Virus record (IMG/VR): IMGVR_UViG_3300027791_000009
Location: 55,870 to 119,869 of that record
DNA length: 64,000 bases
Origin: a virus
Direction: 5' to 3' (one strand)
Position 1 is the first letter of the stretch; each line of letters starts with the position of its first letter. The position numbers and the translations under genes were made by a program. Below, piece after piece: positions 36,120-44,424 of this stretch. Under the pieces are notes generated by a model. That model searched no databases. It was not told the DNA's origin and saw only the letters and a program-made list of their open reading frames with translations.

Positions 36120-38315
36120 ATGGCACTAGATATACAAAACTTTAAAGTATCCTGGAAAGGAAACTGGAAAGATAAAGAGAAGTATTACAAGAATGATATA
36201 GTTTACTGGAGAGGTAAATCATACAGATGTACAGAAGAGACACCTGATAGTTTTACAATTTCAAGTGAAGCTATGATTAATACTAACTCTTACGGCCAGT
36301 ACAGCCCTACGGTTGTTAGACGGTCATACAGACCTGACAACAATAGATATTGGGCATTATTGCTAGCAGGTAACGACAACATTGAAACTTGGCAGTATTG
36401 GAGACAATACGAAAGAGGAGAAATGTGTAAAGTAGCTGACAAGATTTATCTTTGTTTAAGAAAAACAAGATATTGTAATACTTGGGTAGAAGAACACGAT
36501 GGTAATCCATCAAAATATTGGGTACTTGTTTATGTTAACGAAAACAAGTGGAGTACAAGAAACGAAGTAGTTTCATTTAACAACCGAGCTCCGTTAGGTT
36601 GGAAATATAATATGGGTGTTGACACTTCTGATAGTGCTGACCAAACATATAGAAGTTGTACACTATGCTCAGATGGTTCTGATATGTGGGTAGGTTCTTC
36701 TGAAGGAACTTCTTCATCTGGATTAGGTGACGGTGTTGCTGGAAATGACGAACCTGGAAAACACTTTTCTACAGGATTTACATTTACTGATTGGATGGCT
36801 TCTACAGACAACCAATCTTGGAATATTAATGCTACAGGTAGAATGACTACACCTGATGGAAAAGCACCAAGAGTAATACAAGTTAGAAAAAATCAAAATA
36901 GAACTTTCTGGTTAATGAACAATGGTGAAGTTTACGCTGCTGGTGAAAATGGAAACTACGGTTTAGGAAATTCAGAAACTACAGATAGAAATTATAGTGT
37001 AAGGGTTACTGCTAATGATACAACAGATTGGCAAGGTAACACTATAGGCAAAACATTCAATCAAACTAAAATGGTTAAAGTCGGTATGTCCGACGCCGGA
37101 CATGACGCAGGAACATCATCTTGTTTCTCACTAGGTGATGACGGTTCAGTATGGGTTTGGGGTTACAATAACAACGGTCAATTAGGACTAGGTAATCCAA
37201 CAATAAACAATTCAGCAGACACATCTGGTGGACCAACAAATACTGCTTTCTATAGTGCCAATGTGACCAGACCAGTTAGATTACCTCAATCATACTTTGA
37301 CGGAAGACAAATCATTGATATGTGGACTTCAGGTTCAGAAGAGGCATGGTTTCACGCATTAGACGAACAAGGTCAACTATGGGCTTGGGGACATAACCAA
37401 CACGGTGAATTAGGAGTAGGAAACAGAAATGGCTCTTACTACTATACACACCCACAAAGAGTTGGTATCAACTGGAACAGATACGGTGGAATTAAAATGT
37501 ACAAGACAACTCACTCAAACGGTGGACACTCTTGTACTCACATATTAGACGGCGAAGGCTATATGTGGTTTACAGGTTACACAACCTCAGGCGCTTGGCC
37601 AATTGGTTCTCCTGGTTATACAGGAACACATCATATTGGTTCATTCAGAAGAGAAGGTCACCACTTAAATGGAGATATTGACTTCTTCTGGTGTGGTGGA
37701 GATGAGAACAAATGGTTATATATCAGACAGAAAACTACTGGTATGCTATGGGTACATGATGGTAACTATGGTACATACGGTGGTCGTGGACAATCAGTTG
37801 AAAGTAATGCCTACTGGTATGTTTCAGGTGGTCACCCAGGAAGTTTCATACATATGAAAGGTCCTAAATGGGCAGTTAATGTATGTGATGTAGGTATGAG
37901 TAGAGCTGATGGTACTTATATGTACTCTTTCCCAATGATACTTGATGACGAAGGTTTGATATGGGGCGGTGCTCCTTATGGAAATGACGAACAAGGTCTT
38001 GGTGGAGATAGTGGTTCTGATGACCAATGGGAAAATGGTGGTAGAAACGATACCGGTCAAGGTATGGAAGACAATGAAATGTTTAGAACAAGAAAGAAAA
38101 TCGTATTTCAACCTGCTGGTGGACATAGATGGACAGACTTATTCTATTCAGGAACTGGTTCTTCAAATTGTCCGAGAGCTATTAATCAACGAGGTCAAAT
38201 ATATTGGACTGGTTATGATGGCGGTGCTTCGGTAACTATGAACTATGATTACTATTCTGAAGGTGCTAATGGCAACCAGACTTCACACTTCTTCCATTTG
38301 GGTCCTAGAGACTAG
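36120..38315 (+). CDS. Tail fibre with RCC1-like propeller
   Basis: 731 residues, the shortest of the RCC1 set. It opens with the shared module 'IQNFKVSWKGNWKDKEKYYKNDIVYWRGKSYRC' and a second copy near residue 95 ('WQYWRQYERGEMCKVADKIYLCLRKTRY'). RCC1-type repeats run from about residue 187 to the end ('VWVWGYNNNGQLGLGNPT', 'LWAWGHNQHGELGVGNRN'). Tryptophan content is very high. It ends at a late promoter followed by a hairpin. Probably an alternative receptor-binding fibre. Confidence 0.8.
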   Translation: MALDIQNFKVSWKGNWKDKEKYYKNDIVYWRGKSYRCTEETPDSFTISSEAMINTNSYGQYSPTVVRRSYRPDNNRYWALLLAGNDNIETWQYWRQYERGEMCKVADKIYLCLRKTRYCNTWVEEHDGNPSKYWVLVYVNENKWSTRNEVVSFNNRAPLGWKYNMGVDTSDSADQTYRSCTLCSDGSDMWVGSSEGTSSSGLGDGVAGNDEPGKHFSTGFTFTDWMASTDNQSWNINATGRMTTPDGKAPRVIQVRKNQNRTFWLMNNGEVYAAGENGNYGLGNSETTDRNYSVRVTANDTTDWQGNTIGKTFNQTKMVKVGMSDAGHDAGTSSCFSLGDDGSVWVWGYNNNGQLGLGNPTINNSADTSGGPTNTAFYSANVTRPVRLPQSYFDGRQIIDMWTSGSEEAWFHALDEQGQLWAWGHNQHGELGVGNRNGSYYYTHPQRVGINWNRYGGIKMYKTTHSNGGHSCTHILDGEGYMWFTGYTTSGAWPIGSPGYTGTHHIGSFRREGHHLNGDIDFFWCGGDENKWLYIRQKTTGMLWVHDGNYGTYGGRGQSVESNAYWYVSGGHPGSFIHMKGPKWAVNVCDVGMSRADGTYMYSFPMILDDEGLIWGGAPYGNDEQGLGGDSGSDDQWENGGRNDTGQGMEDNEMFRTRKKIVFQPAGGHRWTDLFYSGTGSSNCPRAINQRGQIYWTGYDGGASVTMNYDYYSEGANGNQTSHFFHLGPRD

Positions 38316-38323
38316 TATAAATA
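38316..38323 (+). promoter_or_regulatory. T4-type late promoter TATAAATA upstream of the pigment operon
   Basis: Exact late box directly after the fibre stop. It is the only promoter I see before the heme-oxygenase operon at 38375, so that operon is probably expressed late. The predicted transcript start, near 38328, lies just before the hairpin at 38335-38349. Confidence 0.7.
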
Positions 38324-38334
38324 ATTATATATTA

Positions 38335-38350
38335 AGACCGTAAGGTCTTT
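38335..38350 (+). terminator. Short GC-rich hairpin, terminator or 5' leader stem
   Basis: AAGACC and GGTCTT pair around a GTAA loop, followed by only a short T run (TTT then A). GNRA-type GTAA loops are frequent in phage terminators and in stabilising leader stems. It lies about seven bases into the predicted late transcript, so it may protect that mRNA's 5' end or stop readthrough from the fibre gene. Confidence 0.5.
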
Positions 38351-38374
38351 TACATTAAACAATTGAGGTGAATA

Positions 38375-39190
38375 ATGAAGAGAATAGAAGAATTTGTTGA
38401 ACAGGCTCGTAAAAAGTTTGAATCACAACCGTTCGTTAACGACTATCTAAACAAGAAACTTAAATACAAAGAATCTGTTGGTACTTATTTGTACAATCAA
38501 TGGGTCTATGTATGTCAAATAGAAGGACATTGCAAAGACGCAGGTGTACTTGACGGTATTGAAGAAATTTGTATTAAAGAAAATCTACTAGAAGCGTGGA
38601 AAGCAGAATGGCCTTATGACGCTGATGATATATCAAAAACTTGGATAGAACCATCTGTAATGTATGCAACGCAAAATTGGTGTACTTCTATTATAGATGT
38701 TAAAGAAGATAAAGATTTATTACTCGCACACCTTTACGCCTCTCATAGTGAGATAATGACTAATCAAGGTACTTCAATTCTCAAAGATAGACTTACAGAA
38801 AAATTTACAGAAGCCTACAATCGTAGACCAGACGAAATACTTAATATTATAAAATTAAGTTGGGACTTTAAAATTGGTATGTCTGGCGATTTAGAAGCAC
38901 ACACCGAACATTTAGAAGAAGTCTTACCTAGAATTTCTTTATTCAAAGTTGCCGCCAAAGAAATAAGTGAAGACAGGTCAGGTTTAAATGATATGTCTGG
39001 TGGTGAAAGAGACGAAACAGAAGACCAAAAAATAAGAGCAGAATTAATGGCAAATTCAGTCTTTGTAGGTGAAATGAATTTAGATGAAGTGCCAGAAGAT
39101 TATCAAAGTTTTGTAAAAGAAGACTTACATCAACTTGAACAAAAGAAAAAAGAGACTGAAAAAACATTTGAAGAAGCTCCTAAAAGATGA
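38375..39190 (+). CDS. Heme-oxygenase-like paralogue lacking the heme ligand
   Basis: 271 residues behind TTGAGGTG. Residues 4-135 align by eye to the true heme oxygenase next door: 'QPFV' (18-21) with QQFV, then 'YLYNQ' one residue out of register, then 'LLLAHLYASHSEIMTNQG' with 'KIAAHIYVRHMGDLSGGQ'. The proximal His12 of heme oxygenase falls on Arg12 here and the distal Gly-Gly is missing, so heme cleavage is unlikely. The C-terminal about 70 residues are acidic and helical (ending EKKKETEKTFEEAPKR style), absent in the neighbour. It overlaps heme oxygenase by four bases. It may be a structural partner, bilin carrier or regulator; a TenA-like enzyme is an alternative. Confidence 0.6.
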   Translation: MKRIEEFVEQARKKFESQPFVNDYLNKKLKYKESVGTYLYNQWVYVCQIEGHCKDAGVLDGIEEICIKENLLEAWKAEWPYDADDISKTWIEPSVMYATQNWCTSIIDVKEDKDLLLAHLYASHSEIMTNQGTSILKDRLTEKFTEAYNRRPDEILNIIKLSWDFKIGMSGDLEAHTEHLEEVLPRISLFKVAAKEISEDRSGLNDMSGGERDETEDQKIRAELMANSVFVGEMNLDEVPEDYQSFVKEDLHQLEQKKKETEKTFEEAPKR

Positions 39191-39843
39191 AGACATTAAA
39201 AGAATTAACTTGGGAACATCATAAAGAAGCAGAAAGACAACAATTTGTAAAAGTATTAATGTCTGGAAAGATATTAGAAGAAGTTTACGCTGTTTATCTT
39301 TACAATCAACATCAAGCATATAATATATTAGAAGCAGTCGCAATGTCGGAAGGTTTCTTTGATGATATGCCACAATTAAGAAGAGCGCCAGAAATCTTAA
39401 AAGATTTTAATGAACTATGGACTTGGGACCATAAACCTTGGTTATGTGAGAGTACTAAAAAGTACATAGACCATTGTCAAACATTAATGGATTCTCCAGA
39501 GAAAATAGCTGCACATATATATGTAAGACATATGGGTGATTTATCAGGTGGGCAGATGATTAGAAGAAAGACACCAGGTCGTAATTATTATTATGATTTC
39601 AATTTTAAAAAAGTTGATGACGGTGTACAGAAATATAAAAGTGTACAAGAATTAAAAGACGCATTAAGATTAAAAGTGGATAGTTATCAAAAGTATTCAG
39701 ACGCAAGTACACTTACAGAAAATGTAAATAATGTTGTATACGAAGCAAGAGTTTGTTTTAGTTTTGCAACGGAACTATTTAAAGAAATGATGACATTTAT
39801 TAATAACAATGAAAAGAGGTTTGGTGATGGAACGAAGAAGTAG
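39187..39843 (+). CDS. ho1: Heme oxygenase
   Basis: 218 residues, the usual length of bacterial heme oxygenase. It opens 'LKELTWEHHKEAERQQFV', with His12 as the proximal heme ligand by comparison with cyanobacterial 'AHTMAEN'. The distal helix is 'RHMGDLSGGQ' (Asp118, Gly121, Gly122), the motif that lets heme oxygenase open heme to biliverdin IX-alpha, CO and iron using reduced ferredoxin. It starts in an ATGA overlap and its end overlaps the bilin reductase start, so its product would pass to that enzyme. All key residues are present. Confidence 0.9.
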   Translation: MKTLKELTWEHHKEAERQQFVKVLMSGKILEEVYAVYLYNQHQAYNILEAVAMSEGFFDDMPQLRRAPEILKDFNELWTWDHKPWLCESTKKYIDHCQTLMDSPEKIAAHIYVRHMGDLSGGQMIRRKTPGRNYYYDFNFKKVDDGVQKYKSVQELKDALRLKVDSYQKYSDASTLTENVNNVVYEARVCFSFATELFKEMMTFINNNEKRFGDGTKK

Positions 39844-40528
39844 AATATGGGAAATGCTTGAGCAACACACTCAAAGTATTATCGCAAATTTTGAAAGAGA
39901 AGGTGAAGAGATATTTGAACCTGCAATGAAAAAGTTTAATAGACCTGAAGAAGGTTGGGTTAATAGAGTATGGAAAACACCTGAAGCAAGAAGATGTCAT
40001 TTAGATGTAGTTGACGCTAGAGACGAAAAAGGTTTGTTTATGTTTCATTGCTGTGTGTTTCCTAATCTAACAAGTGAAGCACCTATATTTGGATTAGATG
40101 TAATCGCAGGTGCAAAAAAGGTTACAGGTTTCTTCCACGACTTTTCTCCTCTTGCAAAGAGAGACCATTCAATGGTAGATTGGTTTGTAAAAGAAGCAAG
40201 TAATTATACACCATCAAAAGCAAGACCATTACCTGATTGGGCTATGAAAATCTTTAGTCCAGGTATGATTGCGGCTGGTAATATTAATACTGAAAAAGAA
40301 TTAACACAAGCGTTAAGTATGGCACAAGCAAATTTACAAGTATACTTTACACTACTAAGAAGAAACAACGAAGTAGGAGACTTACAGGAAATCAAAGACG
40401 CACAAAACAGATACGCAAAACATCAAAGAGAGAATCCACATACTCCTAGAGTTATGTTAAGTTTAGGTTTACCTGAAGATGATGTAAAAGAATTTTGTAC
40501 AGACGCTTTATTTCCTTATGTGGAATAA
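39827..40528 (+). CDS. pcyX: Ferredoxin-dependent bilin reductase, PcyX-type
   Basis: I start at 39827, seven bases after AGAGG; an upstream ATG at 39809 is less well placed. The 233 residues match the ferredoxin-dependent bilin reductase family: 'RRCHLDVVDARDEKGLFMFHCCVFP' and 'APIFGLDVIAGAKKVTGFFHDFSP'. Compared with Synechocystis PcyA, His74 and Asp91 sit at the positions of His88 and Asp105, while Asp60 replaces Glu76. That exchange and the PcyA-like core are features of the viral PcyX group, which makes phycoerythrobilin from biliverdin in a four-electron reaction. PebS is the other phage option. The ALAS start overlaps its stop. Confidence 0.8.
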   Translation: MERRSRIWEMLEQHTQSIIANFEREGEEIFEPAMKKFNRPEEGWVNRVWKTPEARRCHLDVVDARDEKGLFMFHCCVFPNLTSEAPIFGLDVIAGAKKVTGFFHDFSPLAKRDHSMVDWFVKEASNYTPSKARPLPDWAMKIFSPGMIAAGNINTEKELTQALSMAQANLQVYFTLLRRNNEVGDLQEIKDAQNRYAKHQRENPHTPRVMLSLGLPEDDVKEFCTDALFPYVE

Positions 40529-41721
40529 TGGAACATTTAGATAAATTTAAAAAAATAATAACAGAATTAAAAGCTGACGGTAGATACCGTGTATTCAATG
40601 ATATCTTACGAACCAGAGGTAGTTATCCTAACGCAATCTGGTATTCAAAATACTCAATCAAAAAAATAGTCAACTGGTGTTCAAATGATTATCTAGGCAT
40701 GGGCCAACATTCTTATGTTATAGATAGCATGAAAACAGCACTGGAGACGAGCGGAGCGGGTGCTGGAGGGACGAGAAACATCTCCGGTACAACTCACTAT
40801 CACATTGCATTAGAACACGAATTAACTCAATTACACGACAAAGAAAGTGCGTTATTATTCACTTCAGCATACAACGCTAATCAAACAACTTTAGAAACTA
40901 TGGGCAAGATTATGCCTGAAATTTTATTTATTTCAGACGCCGAAAATCATTCTTCTATCATACAAGGATTAAGACATAGTAAATGTAAAAAAGAAATATT
41001 TAAACATAATGATTTAGACGATTTAGAAAGTATCTTAAAGTCTAACCCTGGTCCTAAATGTGTAGTATTTGAAAGTGTCTATAGTATGGACGGAGATATT
41101 GCACCTGTAAAAGAGATTGCTGATTTATGTAAAAAGTATAAAGCTATATCGTACATTGATGAAGTACACGGAGTTGGTTTATACGGACCAAAAGGTGCTG
41201 GTATTTGTGAACGAGATAATGTTGATGTTGATATTATTAATGGAACATTAGCAAAGGCCTATGGTGTACAGGGAGGTTACATTTGTGGAAAGAGAGAGTT
41301 TATAGACGCAATTAGAAGTATGGCAAGTGCGTTTATATTTACAACTAGTTTATCGCCTGTACTATGTGCCGGTGCTTTAACAAGTATTAAGTATGTTAAA
41401 GACCATCCAGAATTAAGAGAACAACTACAAGAACGAGCTCAAAAAACAAAAGAAGAATTAACAAGACAAGGTATAGAAGTATTACAAAACGATAGTCATA
41501 TCGTACCAGTAATTATAGGTGACGCTAAAAAATGTAAAGCAGTTTCAGATGAATTACTTTACAAAGATGGTATCTATGTACAACCTATTAACTATCCTAC
41601 GGTTGCTGTTGGTACTGAAAGACTAAGATTTACACCTACACCATTTCATACAGATATGATGATATTTGATATGGTAGTTAAAGTTAAATCTGCTATGCGA
41701 AGATGTGGTAAAACTAAATGA
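40528..41721 (+). CDS. hemA: 5-Aminolevulinate synthase
   Basis: 397 residues from ATG 40528, which overlaps the preceding TAA (TAATG); the longer frame from 40495 lacks a ribosome site. It is a class II PLP enzyme: 'WCSNDYLGMGQH' near residues 50-61, 'GAGAGGTRNISGT.HYH' near 79-95, 'YIDEVHGVGLYG' with Asp211, and 'GTLAKAYGVQGGYI' with Lys243 as the PLP lysine. Those segments match 5-aminolevulinate synthase rather than the related KBL, AONS or SPT enzymes. It joins glycine and succinyl-CoA to give 5-aminolevulinate, the first step of heme synthesis by the Shemin route. A GC-rich island covers 40741-40788. Confidence 0.9.
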   Translation: MEHLDKFKKIITELKADGRYRVFNDILRTRGSYPNAIWYSKYSIKKIVNWCSNDYLGMGQHSYVIDSMKTALETSGAGAGGTRNISGTTHYHIALEHELTQLHDKESALLFTSAYNANQTTLETMGKIMPEILFISDAENHSSIIQGLRHSKCKKEIFKHNDLDDLESILKSNPGPKCVVFESVYSMDGDIAPVKEIADLCKKYKAISYIDEVHGVGLYGPKGAGICERDNVDVDIINGTLAKAYGVQGGYICGKREFIDAIRSMASAFIFTTSLSPVLCAGALTSIKYVKDHPELREQLQERAQKTKEELTRQGIEVLQNDSHIVPVIIGDAKKCKAVSDELLYKDGIYVQPINYPTVAVGTERLRFTPTPFHTDMMIFDMVVKVKSAMRRCGKTK

Positions 41722-41912
41722 ATGTAAAAGAAGAACTTGATTGGTTAATAAGTGATGGTGCAAATGGTTTAGAAATCTTATTGTTTCTATTACGATACGA
41801 CACAACTATACAAAGTTTGATAGGTATAGGGGTGTTATTTGTACTAGTATGTTGGTATTTTGATAAAAAAGACGATAAAGACACGAAATGGGACATCGAC
41901 CCTCATGGATAA
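41718..41912 (+). CDS. Small membrane protein
   Basis: 64 residues, starting in an ATGA overlap with the ALAS stop. A single membrane segment near residues 33-49 ('SLIGIGVLFVLVCWYF') is followed by a charged tail (DKKDDKD) that would be cytoplasmic. The N-terminal part is a short amphipathic helix. No family recognised. As the last gene of the pigment operon it could anchor those enzymes to the membrane, or be an unrelated small gene; a late promoter follows immediately. Confidence 0.6.
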   Translation: MNVKEELDWLISDGANGLEILLFLLRYDTTIQSLIGIGVLFVLVCWYFDKKDDKDTKWDIDPHG

Positions 41913-41913
41913 T

Positions 41914-41921
41914 TATAAATA
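41914..41921 (+). promoter_or_regulatory. T4-type late promoter TATAAATA
   Basis: Exact late box 25 bases before ATG 41947, with an AAAGGAAT ribosome site. It drives the neck and terminase genes. Confidence 0.75.
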
Positions 41922-41946
41922 TTGCTAAAGACAAAGGAATAAAACT

Positions 41947-42753
41947 ATGGCCATACCTAACACTAGACAGACGCTTATCTCATATGCTAAGAGAGCCTTG
42001 GGACATCCTGTAATTGAAATTAATGTTGATGATGACCAAGTAGATGATAGAGTTGATGAAGCAATACAATACTATCAACAATATCATTATGACGGTATCA
42101 AAAGAGTATACTTAAAATACCAATACACACAGGCAGACAAAACTAGAATACTATCAGATACTTCTGAAGGTGTCACAAAAAATTCTGTAACCACAACTTG
42201 GAAAACAGGAAACGGTTATATCATTGTTCCTGATTCAATTGTTGGAGTACAAAACATATTTCCTTTTTCTAGTAAAGGTAGTCTAAACTTATTTGATGTT
42301 AGATATCAGTTAAGACTAAATGACCTTTACGATTTCTCATCTACAAGTGTTGTCAACTATGACATTGTAATGAGACAATTAGATTTCCTAGACCACATAT
42401 TAGTTGGTGAAAAACCATTAAGGTTTAATCAACATGACAATAAATTACACATTGATATGGATTGGGGAAGCGACTTGCAAGTTGGTGAGTATCTAGTTAT
42501 TGACGCATACAGAAAACTAGACCCAGACACTTATACAGATGTATATGATGACATTTGGTTAAAGAGATACACAACTGCATTAGTAAAAAAACAATGGGGT
42601 GCCAACCTCTCTAAATTTAATGGAGTAGCAATGATTGGTGGGGTTACATTAAACGGACAACAAATCTATTCTGAAGCACTACAAGATGTAGAAAAATTAG
42701 AAACAGAAATTAGAAACTCGTTTGAACTAAACCCAGCAATGTTAATAGGATAA
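41947..42753 (+). CDS. 13: Neck protein gp13
   Basis: 268 residues. The start 'AIPNTRQTLISYAKRALGHPVIEINVDDDQVDDRVDEAIQYYQQYHYDG' is the gp13 opening of marine T4-like phages, and the protein is of usual length. gp13 forms the neck ring that closes the packaged head and joins it to the tail. It is first in the gp13-gp14-gp15 run and directly follows a late promoter. Confidence 0.85.
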   Translation: MAIPNTRQTLISYAKRALGHPVIEINVDDDQVDDRVDEAIQYYQQYHYDGIKRVYLKYQYTQADKTRILSDTSEGVTKNSVTTTWKTGNGYIIVPDSIVGVQNIFPFSSKGSLNLFDVRYQLRLNDLYDFSSTSVVNYDIVMRQLDFLDHILVGEKPLRFNQHDNKLHIDMDWGSDLQVGEYLVIDAYRKLDPDTYTDVYDDIWLKRYTTALVKKQWGANLSKFNGVAMIGGVTLNGQQIYSEALQDVEKLETEIRNSFELNPAMLIG

Positions 42754-42760
42754 AAATACA

Positions 42761-43600
42761 ATGGCCGTTAATCATTACTTTCAAGGCGGCGATGGCATAG
42801 GTAGTCAAAATGAAAAAAGGTTAATAGAAGATTTAATCGTTGAAAATTTAAAAATCTATGGTCACGCTGTTTATTATTTACCAAGAACTCTTGTCAATAG
42901 AGATTTAATTCTTGGCGAAGACTCTGCGTCTAGGTTTGACGACTCGTATATGGTTGAAATGTACTTTGAAACGGTAGAAGGATTCCAAGGCGAACAAGAA
43001 ATAATTAGTAAGTTTGGTTTAGAAATAAGAGACGATACAACTTTTGTAATCGCAAAGAGAAGATTCCAAGAACAAGTTGATGATACTGCAAACTTAGTAG
43101 TAGATGGTCGACCTAACGAAGGTGATGTAATATACTATCCTTTAATGAACAAGTTTTTTGAAGTTGCATTTGTCGAAGACCAAGAGCCGTTCTTTCAATT
43201 AGGTGCTTTACCTGTTTACAAATTAAGATGTAAAACTTTTGAATATTCAAGTGAAGAGTTTAACACAGGAGTTGGTGCAATAGATTCAGCAGATGATAGA
43301 CTATCATTAGATACAAGTTTACAATACCAATTTAGACTTGAAGACGGTACACTAAATCAGTCTTCTTATTCTGGTTTCTTACAACTAGAACAAGGTGACG
43401 CAAATGGTAATCCTCAGTATGTAATACAAGAAGAATTTGATGATATTACTACAGACGGAGACGCCGCTACAAGTATACAAACAAGGTCTGTTTACGCTGA
43501 TAATTTAGATTTAGATACTGAAGCAGGTTTTGATACTGCAACGGTTTCAGATGACATATTAGACTTTACAGAAAGCAACCCATTTGGAGATGTTAAGTAA
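42761..43600 (+). CDS. 14: Neck protein gp14
   Basis: 279 residues. The opening 'NHYFQGGDGIGSQNEKRLIEDLIVENLKIYGHAVYYLPRTLVN' and 'DDSYMVEMYFETVEGFQGE' match gp14 of marine T4-like phages. With gp13 it completes the head-tail neck. It follows gp13 by seven bases and shares one base with gp15. Confidence 0.85.
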   Translation: MAVNHYFQGGDGIGSQNEKRLIEDLIVENLKIYGHAVYYLPRTLVNRDLILGEDSASRFDDSYMVEMYFETVEGFQGEQEIISKFGLEIRDDTTFVIAKRRFQEQVDDTANLVVDGRPNEGDVIYYPLMNKFFEVAFVEDQEPFFQLGALPVYKLRCKTFEYSSEEFNTGVGAIDSADDRLSLDTSLQYQFRLEDGTLNQSSYSGFLQLEQGDANGNPQYVIQEEFDDITTDGDAATSIQTRSVYADNLDLDTEAGFDTATVSDDILDFTESNPFGDVK

Positions 43601-44412
43601 TGTTCGGAACACATTTTTATAACGAAGGATTAAGAAAACTAACTATTGCGTTTGGACAGATTTTTAATAAGATTATTGTACAAACAAAAGACGCAAACGG
43701 TTCAGTTGTAAAACGATATACGGTGCCTTTAGCATATGCACCTAAAGAAAAGTTTATTACAAGATTAACACAACAACCTGATTTACAAGATACACAATTT
43801 TCAACTATTCTACCTCGTATAGGTTTTCAAATTAGTGGTCTACAATATGACCCTAGTAGAAAATTAAATAAGTTGACAAAAACTAGAACTCCATCAACAG
43901 AAGGTTCTACTACTGCTCAACAACAAAATATGAAGTTTAATTATACACCTGTTCCGTATAACATAACTTACTCTTTGTATATCTTTACTGCAACAGCAGA
44001 AAATGGATTACAGATTATGGAACAGATAGTTCCGTATTTTCAACCCGATTATACGGTGACTATAAATATGATACCAGACATGAACATTAAGCGTGATGTA
44101 CCTATTATCATAGGCGACATTGCATACGAAGATAATTATGACGGAGACTTTAGTACAAGAAGAGCAGTAATTTATACAATTAACTTTACTGCAAAAACCT
44201 ATCTATATGGACCGTCAACTAGTCAAGGTGTTGTTAGAAAAGTACAAACAGACCTTGGTACAGATACAATAAATAAAGCAAGAGAAGAGAGAATAGTGAT
44301 AACACCAAATCCATCATCAGCAACACCTGGTGACGATTTCGGATTTACAACAAATATATCATTCTTTAACGATGGAAAGAAATTTGACCCATCAACTGGA
44401 AGTGATACATAA
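43600..44412 (+). CDS. 15: Tail sheath stabiliser gp15
   Basis: 270 residues, close to T4 gp15 length. The opening 'FGTHFYNEGLRKLTIAFGQIFNKIIVQ' and 'NITYSLYIFTATAENGLQIMEQIVPYFQPDYTVTI' are the gp15 signatures. It forms the terminator ring at the head end of the tail tube and sheath. Start overlaps gp14's stop (TAATG). Confidence 0.85.
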   Translation: MFGTHFYNEGLRKLTIAFGQIFNKIIVQTKDANGSVVKRYTVPLAYAPKEKFITRLTQQPDLQDTQFSTILPRIGFQISGLQYDPSRKLNKLTKTRTPSTEGSTTAQQQNMKFNYTPVPYNITYSLYIFTATAENGLQIMEQIVPYFQPDYTVTINMIPDMNIKRDVPIIIGDIAYEDNYDGDFSTRRAVIYTINFTAKTYLYGPSTSQGVVRKVQTDLGTDTINKAREERIVITPNPSSATPGDDFGFTTNISFFNDGKKFDPSTGSDT

Positions 44413-44424
44413 TGAGAGGTATAA

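Noticed and set aside
20579-38315. Diversity-generating retroelement acting on the fibres
   Set aside because: No reverse transcriptase gene and no template-repeat pair was seen in the window.
39809-39826. Upstream ATG of the bilin reductase
   Set aside because: No ribosome site precedes it, whereas AGAGG is correctly placed for ATG 39827.
40528-41721. ALAS as AONS, KBL or serine palmitoyltransferase
   Set aside because: The N-terminal 'WCSNDYLGMGQH' and 'GGTRNISGT.HYH' segments are those of ALAS, and it sits in a tetrapyrrole operon.
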